From: Geothermobacter sp964441925
GTDB lineage: Bacteria; Desulfobacterota; Desulfuromonadia; Desulfuromonadales; Geothermobacteraceae
Reading direction: 5' to 3'
Assembly: GCA_964441925.1 (NCBI GenBank)
Contig: CAYTVY010000103.1
Coordinates: forward strand, 1 to 8,947
Length of the DNA stretch: 8,947 nt
Shown one piece after another: positions 1 to 7,060 of the stretch; position 1 is the stretch's first letter; each line of letters opens with the position of its first letter. The position numbers and the translations under genes were made by a program. A model generated the notes under the pieces. The model was given only the letters and a program-made list of their open reading frames with translations, was not told the origin of the DNA and ran no database searches.

Positions 1-64
1 ATTCAGGCCAAGCACTTACACTCTTCATCCGGCACAAACCCACTGATTCAGGTGACAGAATGCG

Positions 65-640
65 TCACGCAAAATGTGGCTGCAGACGCGCCCGCGCCTG
101 CGGCGTATGGATGGCGCCGCCGGGTCGCAGGCGGCTTTCGTACAGGATGAGGTGCCCGATGTCCAGTTCTCCCCAGATGCTCTCCGCTTCGTCCACGACC
201 AGCCGTTCCAGATCGAGAGGGCGTTTCCGGGCTCTTGCCAGGGTCAGGTGCGGATGGAAGGATTCCGCCCGGAAACGGATGCCGCTCGCCCGCAGTTCAT
301 CGACCAGCCGGCGTTGCAGGGCCTGCCAGCGGTCGCCGGTATCGAGGCCGGCCCAGAGCACGCGTGCCCGCCGGGGATCGGGGAAGCTTCCAAGGCCGCG
401 GCAGGTGCTGGTGAACGCCGGGATCGACCGAGCTACCGATAGCACAGCCGCGGCGATTTTTTCAAGCGAATCCTCCGCCTGGTCGCCGAGAAAGCAGAGG
501 GTGACGTGAAAGTTTTCCGGTCGGGTCCAGCGCAGACCGGAAAGACCGGCCGTCAGGCGGTGCTGCAGCTCCTCCAGTCTTGCCTTCAGGCGGTCGCCGG
601 CCGGTACGGCGACGAACAGACGCCGGCTTGCGGGGGTCAT
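65..640 (-). CDS. thpR: RNA 2',3'-cyclic phosphodiesterase (2H phosphoesterase, LigT/ThpR family)
   Basis: The protein has 191 residues, the normal family length. It shows the two tetrapeptide signatures of the 2H phosphoesterase fold: HVTL at residues 45-48, followed by CFLG, and HLTL at 131-134 inside FHPHLTLAR. The two histidines, about 86 residues apart, are the catalytic pair. Known family members hydrolyse RNA 2',3'-cyclic phosphodiesters to 2'-phosphomonoesters in the cytoplasm; the older name, 2'-5' RNA ligase, refers to the reverse reaction seen in vitro. The ATG start overlaps the stop of the upstream kinase gene (ATGA, 4 bp) and has a GGAGG seven bases upstream, so the start is well supported. 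It is the last gene of the probable larB operon inside the window. In related bacteria this gene often sits near recA and cinA; whether recA follows beyond position 1 cannot be seen. The family call is firm; the physiological substrate is unknown. Confidence 0.9.
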   Translation of the reverse strand: MTPASRRLFVAVPAGDRLKARLEELQHRLTAGLSGLRWTRPENFHVTLCFLGDQAEDSLEKIAAAVLSVARSIPAFTSTCRGLGSFPDPRRARVLWAGLDTGDRWQALQRRLVDELRASGIRFRAESFHPHLTLARARKRPLDLERLVVDEAESIWGELDIGHLILYESRLRPGGAIHTPQARARLQPHFA

Positions 641-2709
641 GATGCGTCCTCCATGGTCGTCTCGCCCAGCGGCAGCAGCAGGTGGAAACGGCTTCCTCCC
701 TGACGGGTTCCCCCGCTGGCGGCCCAGACCATGCCGCCGTGGGCCTCGATCATGCCCCGTGCCAGGGTCAGGCCGAGACCGACGCCCTTGCCGCCGAAGC
801 GGGTTCGCGAGGTGTGGTGGTCGCTGATGTCGCCCACTTCGTAAAACTTGTCGAAGATACGCGGCAGTTCCTCCGGATCGATGCCGATGCCCGAATCGCT
901 GACGATGATGCAGAGATAGGCGTCGGCCAGCGGCCGGTCGAAGAAGCCGATGGCGAAGGGTTCGAGGTCGGCGCGCCGGGCGAGAATTTCCTCCTTGTCC
1001 ATCCGGGTGGTCTCGATCCGGATGCTGCCGTCGGGCGGGGTGAACTTGATGGCGTTCTCCACCACCCGCAGCAGCGCCTTGTGCAGGTGGTTGGAATCAC
1101 CCCAGATCGGGAAGGTCTCACCGGAGATGTCAAGGTGCAGTGAGAGGCGGTTTTCGAGCAGGTCGGAGCGGACGGTTTCCTCCAGGCTGCGCAGCAGCAG
1201 GGGCAGGTCGATTCTTTCCCGGCCGAGATAGATGCTCTGGGCCTCGAGCCTGGCCACCTCGAGCAGGTTGTCGACAATGTCGCGCAGCCGGTCGCCGCCC
1301 TGGCGGATGGCGTCGACCACCCGCAACTGCTCCTCGGGCAGTTCGGACTGCCGGTCGAGCAGGATCTCGGTGCCGGCGAGGATATAGGTCAGCGGCGTAC
1401 GCAGCTCGTGTGAGGCCAGGGCGAGGAAGTTGTTCTTCATCCGCTCCAGCCGTTCCAGGGTGCGGGTCGCTTCTTCCTGTCGGCGCAGATTCTCTTTCAG
1501 CCGCCGGCGGGATTCCTTCAATTCGCGGTTGGTCGCCTCGTTCAGGCGGTTTTGCCAGCGCAGGGCCTCGAGCAGTTCCGCGCCCTCGATGGCGGCACCG
1601 AGCTGTTTGCCGACAGCGATCAGCAGGTGGACCTCGTCCCGCTTGAAGACCCGTTTTTCCCGGCAGCAGATGTAGAGCACGCCGACGATGCGGTCCCGGA
1701 CGCTGATCGGCACCGCCTGGAATCCCCGCCACTCGGTTTCAGCCACCGACTTGGCCCAGCGGCGGCTGTCGGTCTGCAGGTCGACGGAGGAGCGGGGATG
1801 GCCGGTCACGGCGACGGCACCGGCCAGGCCCTGTCCCGGCTGCATGCGGGAGAGCTCTTCGCGGACCTTGTCCGGCATGTTGTGACAGGCCGCCAGGTGC
1901 AGATCGTTGCCGCCGTGACGCAGCAGGAAGATGCCGCCGCTGTCGGCGTCGAGGGAGTTGACGACGGTGTTCAGGGTGGTGTCGAGCAGCGCTTGCAGCC
2001 CGTGGCTTTCAGCCGCCTGGTGGGCGATGCGGTTGAGCAGGGTCAGGTCCCGGTTCTTCTGCCGCAGCTCCTGCTCGATCTGTTTCTGGGCGGTGATGTC
2101 GCGCAGGATGGCGTGGATCACCCGCTGTTGGCCGAGGTTGCCCAGCCGGGTGTGGATGGCGCCGGTGAAACGACTGTCGTCCCGCCGGCGGAAAACGAGA
2201 TTGTCGTCTTCGGCGTGACCGTTGGCGAGGGTTCGCTCCACCAGGTGCCGGCAGCGGGAACGTTCTGTTTCCGGCAGCAGCTCGAGCAGGGGTTTGCCGT
2301 TCAGTTCCTGCGTCGCATAACCGAACAGCCGGCAGGCTTCGCGGTTCTGGTCGACCAGCCGGCTGCTGTGCGGATCGATGAAGAGGATGGCGTCGCCGGC
2401 CCAGTCGAGCAGCTGGCGCTGACGACGCTGGGCCTGAGCCAGTTCATCCCGTAATGTGCGGCTGCGCTGTTGCTCTTCGGCCAACTGCCGGGTGAGGGTC
2501 TCCCTGTCGGTGCGCAGGGTCTTCAGCCTGGCCAGCAACAAAACGATCAGCAGCAGACAGCTTCCCAGCGACAGTCCGAAAAGCAGAGGGATCCATTGGC
2601 CGGGGCCGCTCCACGGCAGAACCAGCAATATCGGCAACAGGGCGGACAGCCCTGCCAGCAACAGCCGTTTGCGCCCGGACAGGAGCCGGTCGCCCAGGGT
2701 GCCGTTCAT
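637..2709 (-). CDS. Membrane-anchored PAS-GAF sensor histidine kinase without a partner regulator
   Basis: The protein has 690 residues. Two hydrophobic segments at about 16-33 and 39-60, with almost no periplasmic loop, anchor it in the inner membrane. A short helix (about 62-100) leads to a PAS domain (about 100-206, ending in the typical ILRDITAQKQ), a GAF domain (about 235-378), a coiled coil (about 380-428), a HisKA dimerisation domain with the phospho-acceptor His434 in SHELRTPL, and a HATPase_c domain (about 535-683). The N box is ENAIKFTP (Asn552), G1 is DSGIGI (605-610) and G2 is GKGVGLGL (640-647), so the kinase looks catalytically complete. About 20-25 extra residues lie between the N box and G1. 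No receiver domain or response-regulator gene is present in the window, so the target is unknown. With no real periplasmic domain, the PAS/GAF part most likely reads an internal cue such as redox state or a small ligand. GGAGG ten bases before the ATG and an ATGA overlap with cinA support the start. Confidence 0.92.
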   Translation of the reverse strand: MNGTLGDRLLSGRKRLLLAGLSALLPILLVLPWSGPGQWIPLLFGLSLGSCLLLIVLLLARLKTLRTDRETLTRQLAEEQQRSRTLRDELAQAQRRQRQLLDWAGDAILFIDPHSSRLVDQNREACRLFGYATQELNGKPLLELLPETERSRCRHLVERTLANGHAEDDNLVFRRRDDSRFTGAIHTRLGNLGQQRVIHAILRDITAQKQIEQELRQKNRDLTLLNRIAHQAAESHGLQALLDTTLNTVVNSLDADSGGIFLLRHGGNDLHLAACHNMPDKVREELSRMQPGQGLAGAVAVTGHPRSSVDLQTDSRRWAKSVAETEWRGFQAVPISVRDRIVGVLYICCREKRVFKRDEVHLLIAVGKQLGAAIEGAELLEALRWQNRLNEATNRELKESRRRLKENLRRQEEATRTLERLERMKNNFLALASHELRTPLTYILAGTEILLDRQSELPEEQLRVVDAIRQGGDRLRDIVDNLLEVARLEAQSIYLGRERIDLPLLLRSLEETVRSDLLENRLSLHLDISGETFPIWGDSNHLHKALLRVVENAIKFTPPDGSIRIETTRMDKEEILARRADLEPFAIGFFDRPLADAYLCIIVSDSGIGIDPEELPRIFDKFYEVGDISDHHTSRTRFGGKGVGLGLTLARGMIEAHGGMVWAASGGTRQGGSRFHLLLPLGETTMEDAS

Positions 2710-3947
2710 CCCCGCTTGTCCTCCAGGTAACGGATCAGTCGTGCCAGGGCGGTCATCGTGGTCAGTTCACGGATGCGCCACCGGTCGCCGCCGAACTGCA
2801 GGTGCTCGGTTGTGGTACCGGTGGCGTCGGCCAGGGCGAGAAAGACGGTTCCCACCGGCTTGTCCGGACTGCCGCCGTCCGGCCCGGCGATGCCGGTCAC
2901 CGCCAGTCCGAGATCGGTGCCGGCGGCCCGGCGGACGCCTTCGGCCATGGCGGCGGCACAGGCGGTGCTGACGGCCCCCTCGCCGGCGAGGATGGCGGCC
3001 GGAACCCCGAGCCAGTCCTGCTTGGCGCTGTTGGCGTAGCTGACGGCGCCCCGTTCGAGAAAGGCGGACGCGCCGGGTATGTCGGTCAACCGGGCGGCAA
3101 TCAACCCGCCGGTGCACGATTCGGCCAGAGCGAGGGTCAGGCCGGCCCGGATCAGCCGTTCCGCCGCCAGCCGGGCCAGGCTCGTCTCCGCGGGAAAGAC
3201 GATGGCGCCGGCCAGGGCGGCGCGGACCCGTTCGGCGGCATCGGCCAGGGCCGACCGGTCAGGGCTGCGCAGCTTGACGATGGTGAGCGGGAAGTCGACG
3301 CCGAATCCCAGCTCGACCCGCTCCGGCACGCCCTGCCGCCGCAGGCGTTCTTCGATCGCCGGTTCCGGCAGGCCGAACACCTGCAGCCGCTCTTCGTGCA
3401 GGGCCGCCGCCGGTCCGGCCCGCCGGCGCAGGCGGGGCAGCACCTCCGTCTCCAGCATCTGCTGCATCTCCCGGGGAACGCCCGGCAGGAAGCAGAACAG
3501 GCAGCCGCGGTGCTCGAGACAGAAGCCGGGAGCCGTTCCCAGGGGATTGTCCAGGATGTCGGCGCCCCGGGGCAGCAGGGCCAGTCTGCGGCTGGCCGCC
3601 GGCATGGGACGGCCGATCCGCCGGAAGTGTTCCTCGATCCGCTCCAGGGCCTGCCGGTTCTCCGCCAGCGGCCGGCCGAAGGCGCGGGCGGCGGCCGCGG
3701 TGGTCAGGTCGTCGTCGGTGGGGCCGAGCCCGCCGGTGACGATGACGGCCCGGAAGCGGCCGGCCAGCTGCCGCAGGGCGGTGACGATGTCCTCCTGCCG
3801 GTCACCGACGGTGACGGAGGCCCGCAGCCGCAGGCCGATGGCGGCCAGCCGTTCGGCGATCCGGCGGGTGTTGCCGTCGACCATCTCGCCCGACAGCAGT
3901 TCGCTGCCGGTGGTCAAAGCGGCAATATCGAAAGACTCCCCGTTCAT
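2706..3947 (-). CDS. cinA: CinA: two-domain nicotinamide-nucleotide amidase / nucleotide pyrophosphatase-like protein
   Basis: At 413 residues this is a full-length CinA. The N-terminal half (about 5-170) is a molybdopterin-binding-like COG1058 domain, with TTGSELLSGEMVDGN near the start, TGGLGPTDDD at 71-80 and FLPGVPREM at 153-161. The C-terminal half (about 255-408) is the PncC/CinA-C amidase domain, with ESCTGGLIAARLT at 276-288 (catalytic Ser277), VSYANSAK at 302-309 and GIAGPDGGSPDKPVGTV at 352-368. Known function: the C-terminal domain deamidates NMN to nicotinate mononucleotide in pyridine-nucleotide recycling, and the N-terminal domain of some homologues hydrolyses ADP-ribose-type pyrophosphates. 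The historical name, competence/damage-inducible protein, does not show a role in competence here. An AGGTGAG about nine bases before the ATG supports the start. It lies 26 bp after pgpA and overlaps the kinase gene by 4 bp, so it belongs to the larB operon. That matters because LarB consumes nicotinate adenine dinucleotide, which is made from the CinA product. Confidence 0.95.
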   Translation of the reverse strand: MNGESFDIAALTTGSELLSGEMVDGNTRRIAERLAAIGLRLRASVTVGDRQEDIVTALRQLAGRFRAVIVTGGLGPTDDDLTTAAAARAFGRPLAENRQALERIEEHFRRIGRPMPAASRRLALLPRGADILDNPLGTAPGFCLEHRGCLFCFLPGVPREMQQMLETEVLPRLRRRAGPAAALHEERLQVFGLPEPAIEERLRRQGVPERVELGFGVDFPLTIVKLRSPDRSALADAAERVRAALAGAIVFPAETSLARLAAERLIRAGLTLALAESCTGGLIAARLTDIPGASAFLERGAVSYANSAKQDWLGVPAAILAGEGAVSTACAAAMAEGVRRAAGTDLGLAVTGIAGPDGGSPDKPVGTVFLALADATGTTTEHLQFGGDRWRIRELTTMTALARLIRYLEDKRG

Positions 3948-3973
3948 CGGACAGGTCTCACCTCATCACCGGC

Positions 3974-4447
3974 TCAAAAGAAGATCAGCAGGCAGAAGCG
4001 CAGGGCCAGGGCGGCGTAGATGCCGGCGGCAACGTCGTCGAGCACCACGCCCACGCCGTTTTTCATCTCGCGGTCGAACCAGGAGGCCGGCGGCAGCTTG
4101 GCGATGTCGAACAGCCGGAAGAAGGCGAAGCCGAGCAGAGCCGCGCTCCAGCTGAACGGCAGTAGCGCCACCGTGACCAGATAGCCGACCAGTTCGTCGA
4201 TGACGATGCGCCCGTCGTCGGCTTGCCGGTAGTGGCGTCCCGCTATCTCGCTGCAGCGGCAGGCCAGCAGCAGCAGCAGCAGCCAGGCCAGGGTGAAGCC
4301 GGTCGGCGACAGCCGGCTCAGCAGCCAGAAGACGGGGATGCCGGCCAGGGTGCCGAAGGTGCCGGGAGCGACCGGGGCGTAGCCGAGACCGCCGTTGGCC
4401 GCCAGCAGCAGCCAGAAACGGGGAGGGGGGGCGGGGACCTCACTCAT
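3974..4447 (-). CDS. pgpA: Phosphatidylglycerophosphatase A
   Basis: The 157-residue integral membrane protein matches the PgpA family in length and motifs: GLGYAPVAPGTFGTLAG at 20-36, DDGRIVIDELVGYL at 77-90, and the FRLFDIAKLPPASWFD stretch at 110-125 followed by KNGVGVVLDD at 129-138. The acidic residues of IDE (84-85), FD (114) and LDD (137-138) are the likely metal-binding or catalytic positions. Hydrophobic segments lie at about 32-46, 50-64, 86-112 and 140-157. PgpA removes the phosphate from phosphatidylglycerophosphate to give phosphatidylglycerol in the inner membrane. The ATG at 4447 was chosen over an in-frame GTG at 4510 because a strong AAGGAG lies seven bases upstream and the extra 21 residues do not look like PgpA. 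The start overlaps the end of larC by 8 bp, so translation is probably coupled. No regulatory logic joining lipid synthesis to the nickel cofactor is visible; shared expression is the simplest reading. Confidence 0.94.
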   Translation of the reverse strand: MSEVPAPPPRFWLLLAANGGLGYAPVAPGTFGTLAGIPVFWLLSRLSPTGFTLAWLLLLLLACRCSEIAGRHYRQADDGRIVIDELVGYLVTVALLPFSWSAALLGFAFFRLFDIAKLPPASWFDREMKNGVGVVLDDVAAGIYAALALRFCLLIFF

Positions 4448-5633
4448 CGGTCGTCTCCTTTTCGTCCAACAGGTGTTCGGCGGCACGTTCGATCTGGCGG
4501 TAAACCTCACCCAGGGGCAGGCCTGTCTGCCGGGCGATGTGCCGGCAGTCGTCGAATTCGGGTGCCAGCCTGCAGCTGGTGTCTGCGAGCCGGAAGAGCT
4601 TGACCCGGACCTTGCCGTAGGGGGTCGTTACCGTCCGGGTTTCCCGTGGCAGTTTCCAGCGGTGCTCGAGGCGCCATCGGACGCCGCCGCTGATGCCCTG
4701 GTTCAGCAGCAGACTGGCGAGCCGTTCTCCGTCCGGTTCCGGGGCAATCAGGACGATGCCGCATCCCGGCCGGTTCTTCTTCATCTGCAATGGTGTAAAG
4801 GCCACATCCAGGGCGCCCTGTTCGAACAGCAGCTCCTGCAGGTAGCCGAGCCACTCCGGGCTGGCGTCGTCGATATGGGTCTCGATGACCACGACCCGGT
4901 CGCATTCCAGCCCTGATCCTTCCGTTTCGCCGAGCAGGCCACGCAGCAGGTTGGGACGGTCGGTCAGGTCCCGGCCGCCAACCCCGTAGCCGGTACGGAG
5001 AATGTGCATCGCCGGCAGGGGAGCGAACTCCGCCAGCGTTCGGACCAGGGCGGCGCCGGTGGGAGTCACCAGTTCGCGGTCGCAGCCGGCATCGATCACC
5101 GGTGCCCCTTCGAGCAGGGCGGCGGTGGCCGGGGCGGGCAGCGGCATGCGGCCGTGTTCGGTGTCGATGAAACCGTGGCTGAGCGGCAGCGGGGCGCAGA
5201 CCAGCCGTTCGACCCCCAGCAGATGCAGCCCCAGGCAGCAGCCGGTGATGTCGATGATGGCGTCTATTGCTCCCACTTCGTGAAAATGGATGGTTTCCAG
5301 TGGCACGTCGTGCACCCGGGCCTCGGTTTCTCCCAGCAGCCGGAATACGGCACGGGCGTTCGCCTGCACTCTTGCCGGCAGCGGCGCTTCGGCCAGCAGC
5401 CGGTCGATTCGGCTCCATGACCGGTGTGACTGTCCCTCGCCGGTCCGTACTTCGATCCGGGTGCCGGCGATGCCTAGCCGTTTCTCCCGGCGGATGTGCA
5501 GCGCCCAGTCGTCGAGGCCGAGCCCTGCCAGTTCTTCGCGCAGGTGATCGGCTTCCACCCCCAGGTCGATCAGCAGGCCGAGCAGCATGTCGCCGGCGAT
5601 GCCGGAGAAAGTGTCGAGATAGAGTGTCCTCAT
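4440..5633 (-). CDS. larC: LarC: nickel insertion protein of nickel-pincer cofactor synthesis
   Basis: The 397-residue protein (former DUF111 family) carries the family landmarks in order: DTFSGIAGDMLLG at 7-19, HFHEVGAIDAIIDI at 116-129, PLSHGFIDTEHGRMPLPAPAT at 150-170, ELVTPTGAAL at 187-196, ETHIDDASPE at 251-260 and DVAFTPLQMKKNRPG at 276-290. LarC is a CTP-dependent cyclometallase that inserts nickel into the pyridinium-3,5-bisthiocarboxylate mononucleotide made by LarB and LarE, giving the NPN cofactor used by lactate racemase and related enzymes. In Lactobacillus plantarum the two halves are separate frames joined by programmed frameshifting; here they form one uninterrupted frame. The long histidine-rich stretch known from some homologues is not evident. 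The ATG overlaps the larB stop (ATGA) and has only a weak ribosome binding site, so coupled translation from larB is likely. No larE or larA homologue is in the window. Confidence 0.95.
   Translation of the reverse strand: MRTLYLDTFSGIAGDMLLGLLIDLGVEADHLREELAGLGLDDWALHIRREKRLGIAGTRIEVRTGEGQSHRSWSRIDRLLAEAPLPARVQANARAVFRLLGETEARVHDVPLETIHFHEVGAIDAIIDITGCCLGLHLLGVERLVCAPLPLSHGFIDTEHGRMPLPAPATAALLEGAPVIDAGCDRELVTPTGAALVRTLAEFAPLPAMHILRTGYGVGGRDLTDRPNLLRGLLGETEGSGLECDRVVVIETHIDDASPEWLGYLQELLFEQGALDVAFTPLQMKKNRPGCGIVLIAPEPDGERLASLLLNQGISGGVRWRLEHRWKLPRETRTVTTPYGKVRVKLFRLADTSCRLAPEFDDCRHIARQTGLPLGEVYRQIERAAEHLLDEKETTDE
4455..4460 (-). promoter_or_regulatory. Ribosome binding site of pgpA (decides the start)
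   Basis: On the minus strand this reads AAGGAG, seven bases before the ATG at 4447. It lies inside the 3' end of larC and supports the internal ATG over the in-frame GTG at 4510. Confidence 0.8.
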
Positions 5634-6385
5634 GGGGCGTTCCGGCGCAGGATGCGGCCGGCGGCGAAAGCGGCGCCGAAGCCGTTGTCGATATTGACCA
5701 CGGTGATGCCGCTGGCGCAGGAGTTGAGCATCCCCAGCAGGGCCGCCAGGCCACCGAAAGCGGTGCCGTAACCGACCGAGGTCGGCACCGCAATCACCGG
5801 GGCGGCGACCAGGCCGCCGATGACCGAGGGCAGGGCGCCTTCCATGCCGGCAACGACAATGATGGCCGCCGCCCGCTGCAGCTGGTCCGATTCCGCCAGC
5901 AGGCGATGGATGCCGGCGACGCCGACATCGACCAGTTCCTCGACCTCGATACCGAGCATGCGGGCGGTGGTCGCCGCCTCGCGGGCGACGGGCAGGTCGG
6001 AGGTGCCGGCGCAGACGACGAGCAGTGGTCCGCAGCTGGGTTGCGGCGGGGTCCGGCCGTCCAGGGTGAATGTGTGGCCCACCGGGTCATAGTCACCGCC
6101 GTGCCGCTGCTGCAGCCGTTCGGCCTTGTCCGGAGTGAGGCGGGTGACGAGAATGTTGCGCTGCCTGCCCTTCATGGCGGTGATGATGGCGTCGAGCTGG
6201 TCGACGCTCTTGCTTTCGCCGAGAATGACTTCCGGTGCCCCCTGGCGCAGCTCACGGTGATGGTCGATGCGGGCAATCCCGATATCCTCGAAAGGCAGGG
6301 TTTGCAGCCGCTTAAGCACCTCCTCGGTCGTCAGCCAGCCTGCGCACAGCCCGTCCAGCAGCTTTTTCAGTTCAGGTTGATTCAT
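5630..6385 (-). CDS. larB: LarB: nicotinate adenine dinucleotide carboxylase/hydrolase of nickel-pincer cofactor synthesis
   Basis: The 251-residue protein is a typical LarB. The N-terminal part holds DHHRELRQGAPEVILGESKS at 41-60. The C-terminal PurE-like half holds GTSDLPVA at 127-134, GVAGIHRLL at 155-163, VVAGMEGALPSVIGGLV at 177-193 and AVPTSVGYG at 199-207, and ends with NSCASGITVVNIDNGFGAA at 220-238. The cysteine in NSCASG (221) corresponds to the residue that forms the covalent substrate adduct in characterised LarB. LarB carboxylates the pyridinium ring of nicotinate adenine dinucleotide and cleaves its phosphoanhydride, giving pyridinium-3,5-biscarboxylate mononucleotide and AMP. 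The ATG fits the family's N terminus, and an in-frame stop four codons upstream excludes any longer form. There is no clear Shine-Dalgarno sequence, and a good promoter ends only about 12 bases before the ATG, so the mRNA may be nearly leaderless. It is the first gene of the six-gene operon. Confidence 0.96.
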   Translation of the reverse strand: MNQPELKKLLDGLCAGWLTTEEVLKRLQTLPFEDIGIARIDHHRELRQGAPEVILGESKSVDQLDAIITAMKGRQRNILVTRLTPDKAERLQQRHGGDYDPVGHTFTLDGRTPPQPSCGPLLVVCAGTSDLPVAREAATTARMLGIEVEELVDVGVAGIHRLLAESDQLQRAAAIIVVAGMEGALPSVIGGLVAAPVIAVPTSVGYGTAFGGLAALLGMLNSCASGITVVNIDNGFGAAFAAGRILRRNAP

Positions 6386-6397
6386 GGTAAAACATTA

Positions 6398-6426
6398 ATT
6401 CTATCAGCCGGAATGTCGTCTGCCAA
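6398..6426 (-). promoter_or_regulatory. Predicted sigma70-type promoter of the larB operon
   Basis: On the minus strand the -35 element TTGGCA (6421-6426) and the -10 element TAGAAT (6398-6403) each match the consensus at five of six bases, with an ideal 17-bp spacer. Transcription would start at about 6388-6393, only 3-8 bases before the larB ATG, which agrees with the lack of a ribosome binding site. A 6-2-6 inverted repeat, CAAGAA/TTCTTG, at 6424-6437 overlaps the upstream edge of the -35 element and could be an operator. The call is by inspection only. Confidence 0.6.
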
Positions 6427-6445
6427 GAACTTTCTTGTCCGAGGG

Positions 6446-7012
6446 TCACAGCTCCAGGCTGGGAGCGATATCCTGCATGGCCTGCAGGCAGAGATCGCAG
6501 AATTCCTCCAGGGGGATGCCGGCCTGCTCGCATTCACGGATGATCTCCCGGCTGGCGCCGGCGGCGAAGGACTTTTCCTTGAAGCGCTTGCGTACCGATT
6601 TCGGTTTGACGCTGGCCAGTTTTTTGTCCGGATAGACCAGGGCGGTGGCGATGATCAGGCCGGTGATGGTTTCGCCCGCCGCCAGGGCGTGGTGGAATGC
6701 TGTTCGCCGCCGGTCGTCATGGGCGGCTTCGTTGTGCAGGCGGATGGCTTCGATGATGTCCGGATCGACGCCCCTCTTTTCGAGAATGGCGACAGTCTGG
6801 TGGGTGTGCCGTGCCAGATCGTCAGCCGTTTGTTCGACATCGAGATCATGCAGCAGTCCGGCCAGTCCCCACTTCTCCTCGTCTTCGCCGAGCCGGCGGG
6901 CCAACGCCCGCATGACGGCTTCGCTGGCCAGGCAGTGTTTGACCAGGTTTGGGCTGTGAATGTGTCGGTGGATCAGTTCGAGCGCCTGCGTGCGGTCGAT
7001 TCCGTACGGCAT
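6446..7012 (-). CDS. HD-superfamily hydrolase (HDIG-like, COG2316 type)
   Basis: The 188-residue soluble protein has the metal-ligand pattern of HD-domain phosphohydrolases. It shows a histidine in VKHCLASE (His26), GLLHDLDVEQT at 52-62 with His55-Asp56 as the signature pair, HTHQT at 69-73, AIRLHNE at 89-95, and AAGETITGLIIATALV at 111-126 near the end of the domain. The tail, with YPDKKLASVKPKSVRKRFKEKSFA at 127-150, is typical of small stand-alone HD proteins predicted as hydrolases (COG2316). The substrate is unknown; HD proteins as a class act on nucleotides, cyclic dinucleotides or other phosphoesters. Nothing in the sequence picks one, and the HD-GYP signature of cyclic-di-GMP enzymes is absent. 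The ATG has GGGAG nine bases upstream. The gene ends 60 bp before larB, which has its own promoter, so any co-transcription with the lar operon is only by read-through. Confidence 0.85.
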   Translation of the reverse strand: MPYGIDRTQALELIHRHIHSPNLVKHCLASEAVMRALARRLGEDEEKWGLAGLLHDLDVEQTADDLARHTHQTVAILEKRGVDPDIIEAIRLHNEAAHDDRRRTAFHHALAAGETITGLIIATALVYPDKKLASVKPKSVRKRFKEKSFAAGASREIIRECEQAGIPLEEFCDLCLQAMQDIAPSLEL

Positions 7013-7060
7013 TCTGTCTTTCTCCCGGGTTTTTGTTGGACGATAACGGGCGACGGTCCT

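Noticed and set aside
1..64. A search for an intrinsic terminator or a further gene after thpR
   Set aside because: No stem followed by a T-run is visible, and 64 bases are too few to support another gene. A direct repeat of ATTCAGG (2 copies) is too short to matter.
2802..4019. A 405-codon open frame on the plus strand opposite cinA
   Set aside because: Its glycine/glutamine-rich translation is a compositional by-product of cinA codons. CinA itself has all its motifs.
4265..4282. Six CAG triplets in pgpA that look like a microsatellite
   Set aside because: On the coding strand they are leucine codons of a membrane segment; six units are within what codon bias produces.
4448..4510. A 21-residue N-terminal extension of PgpA from a GTG at 4510
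   Set aside because: The internal ATG at 4447 has a strong ribosome binding site and gives the usual PgpA N terminus; the extension is just larC sequence read in another frame.
4507..5793. A 428-codon minus-strand frame overlapping larC and larB in another phase
   Set aside because: The translation is rich in arginine and proline without motifs, whereas larC and larB in their own frames match their families end to end.
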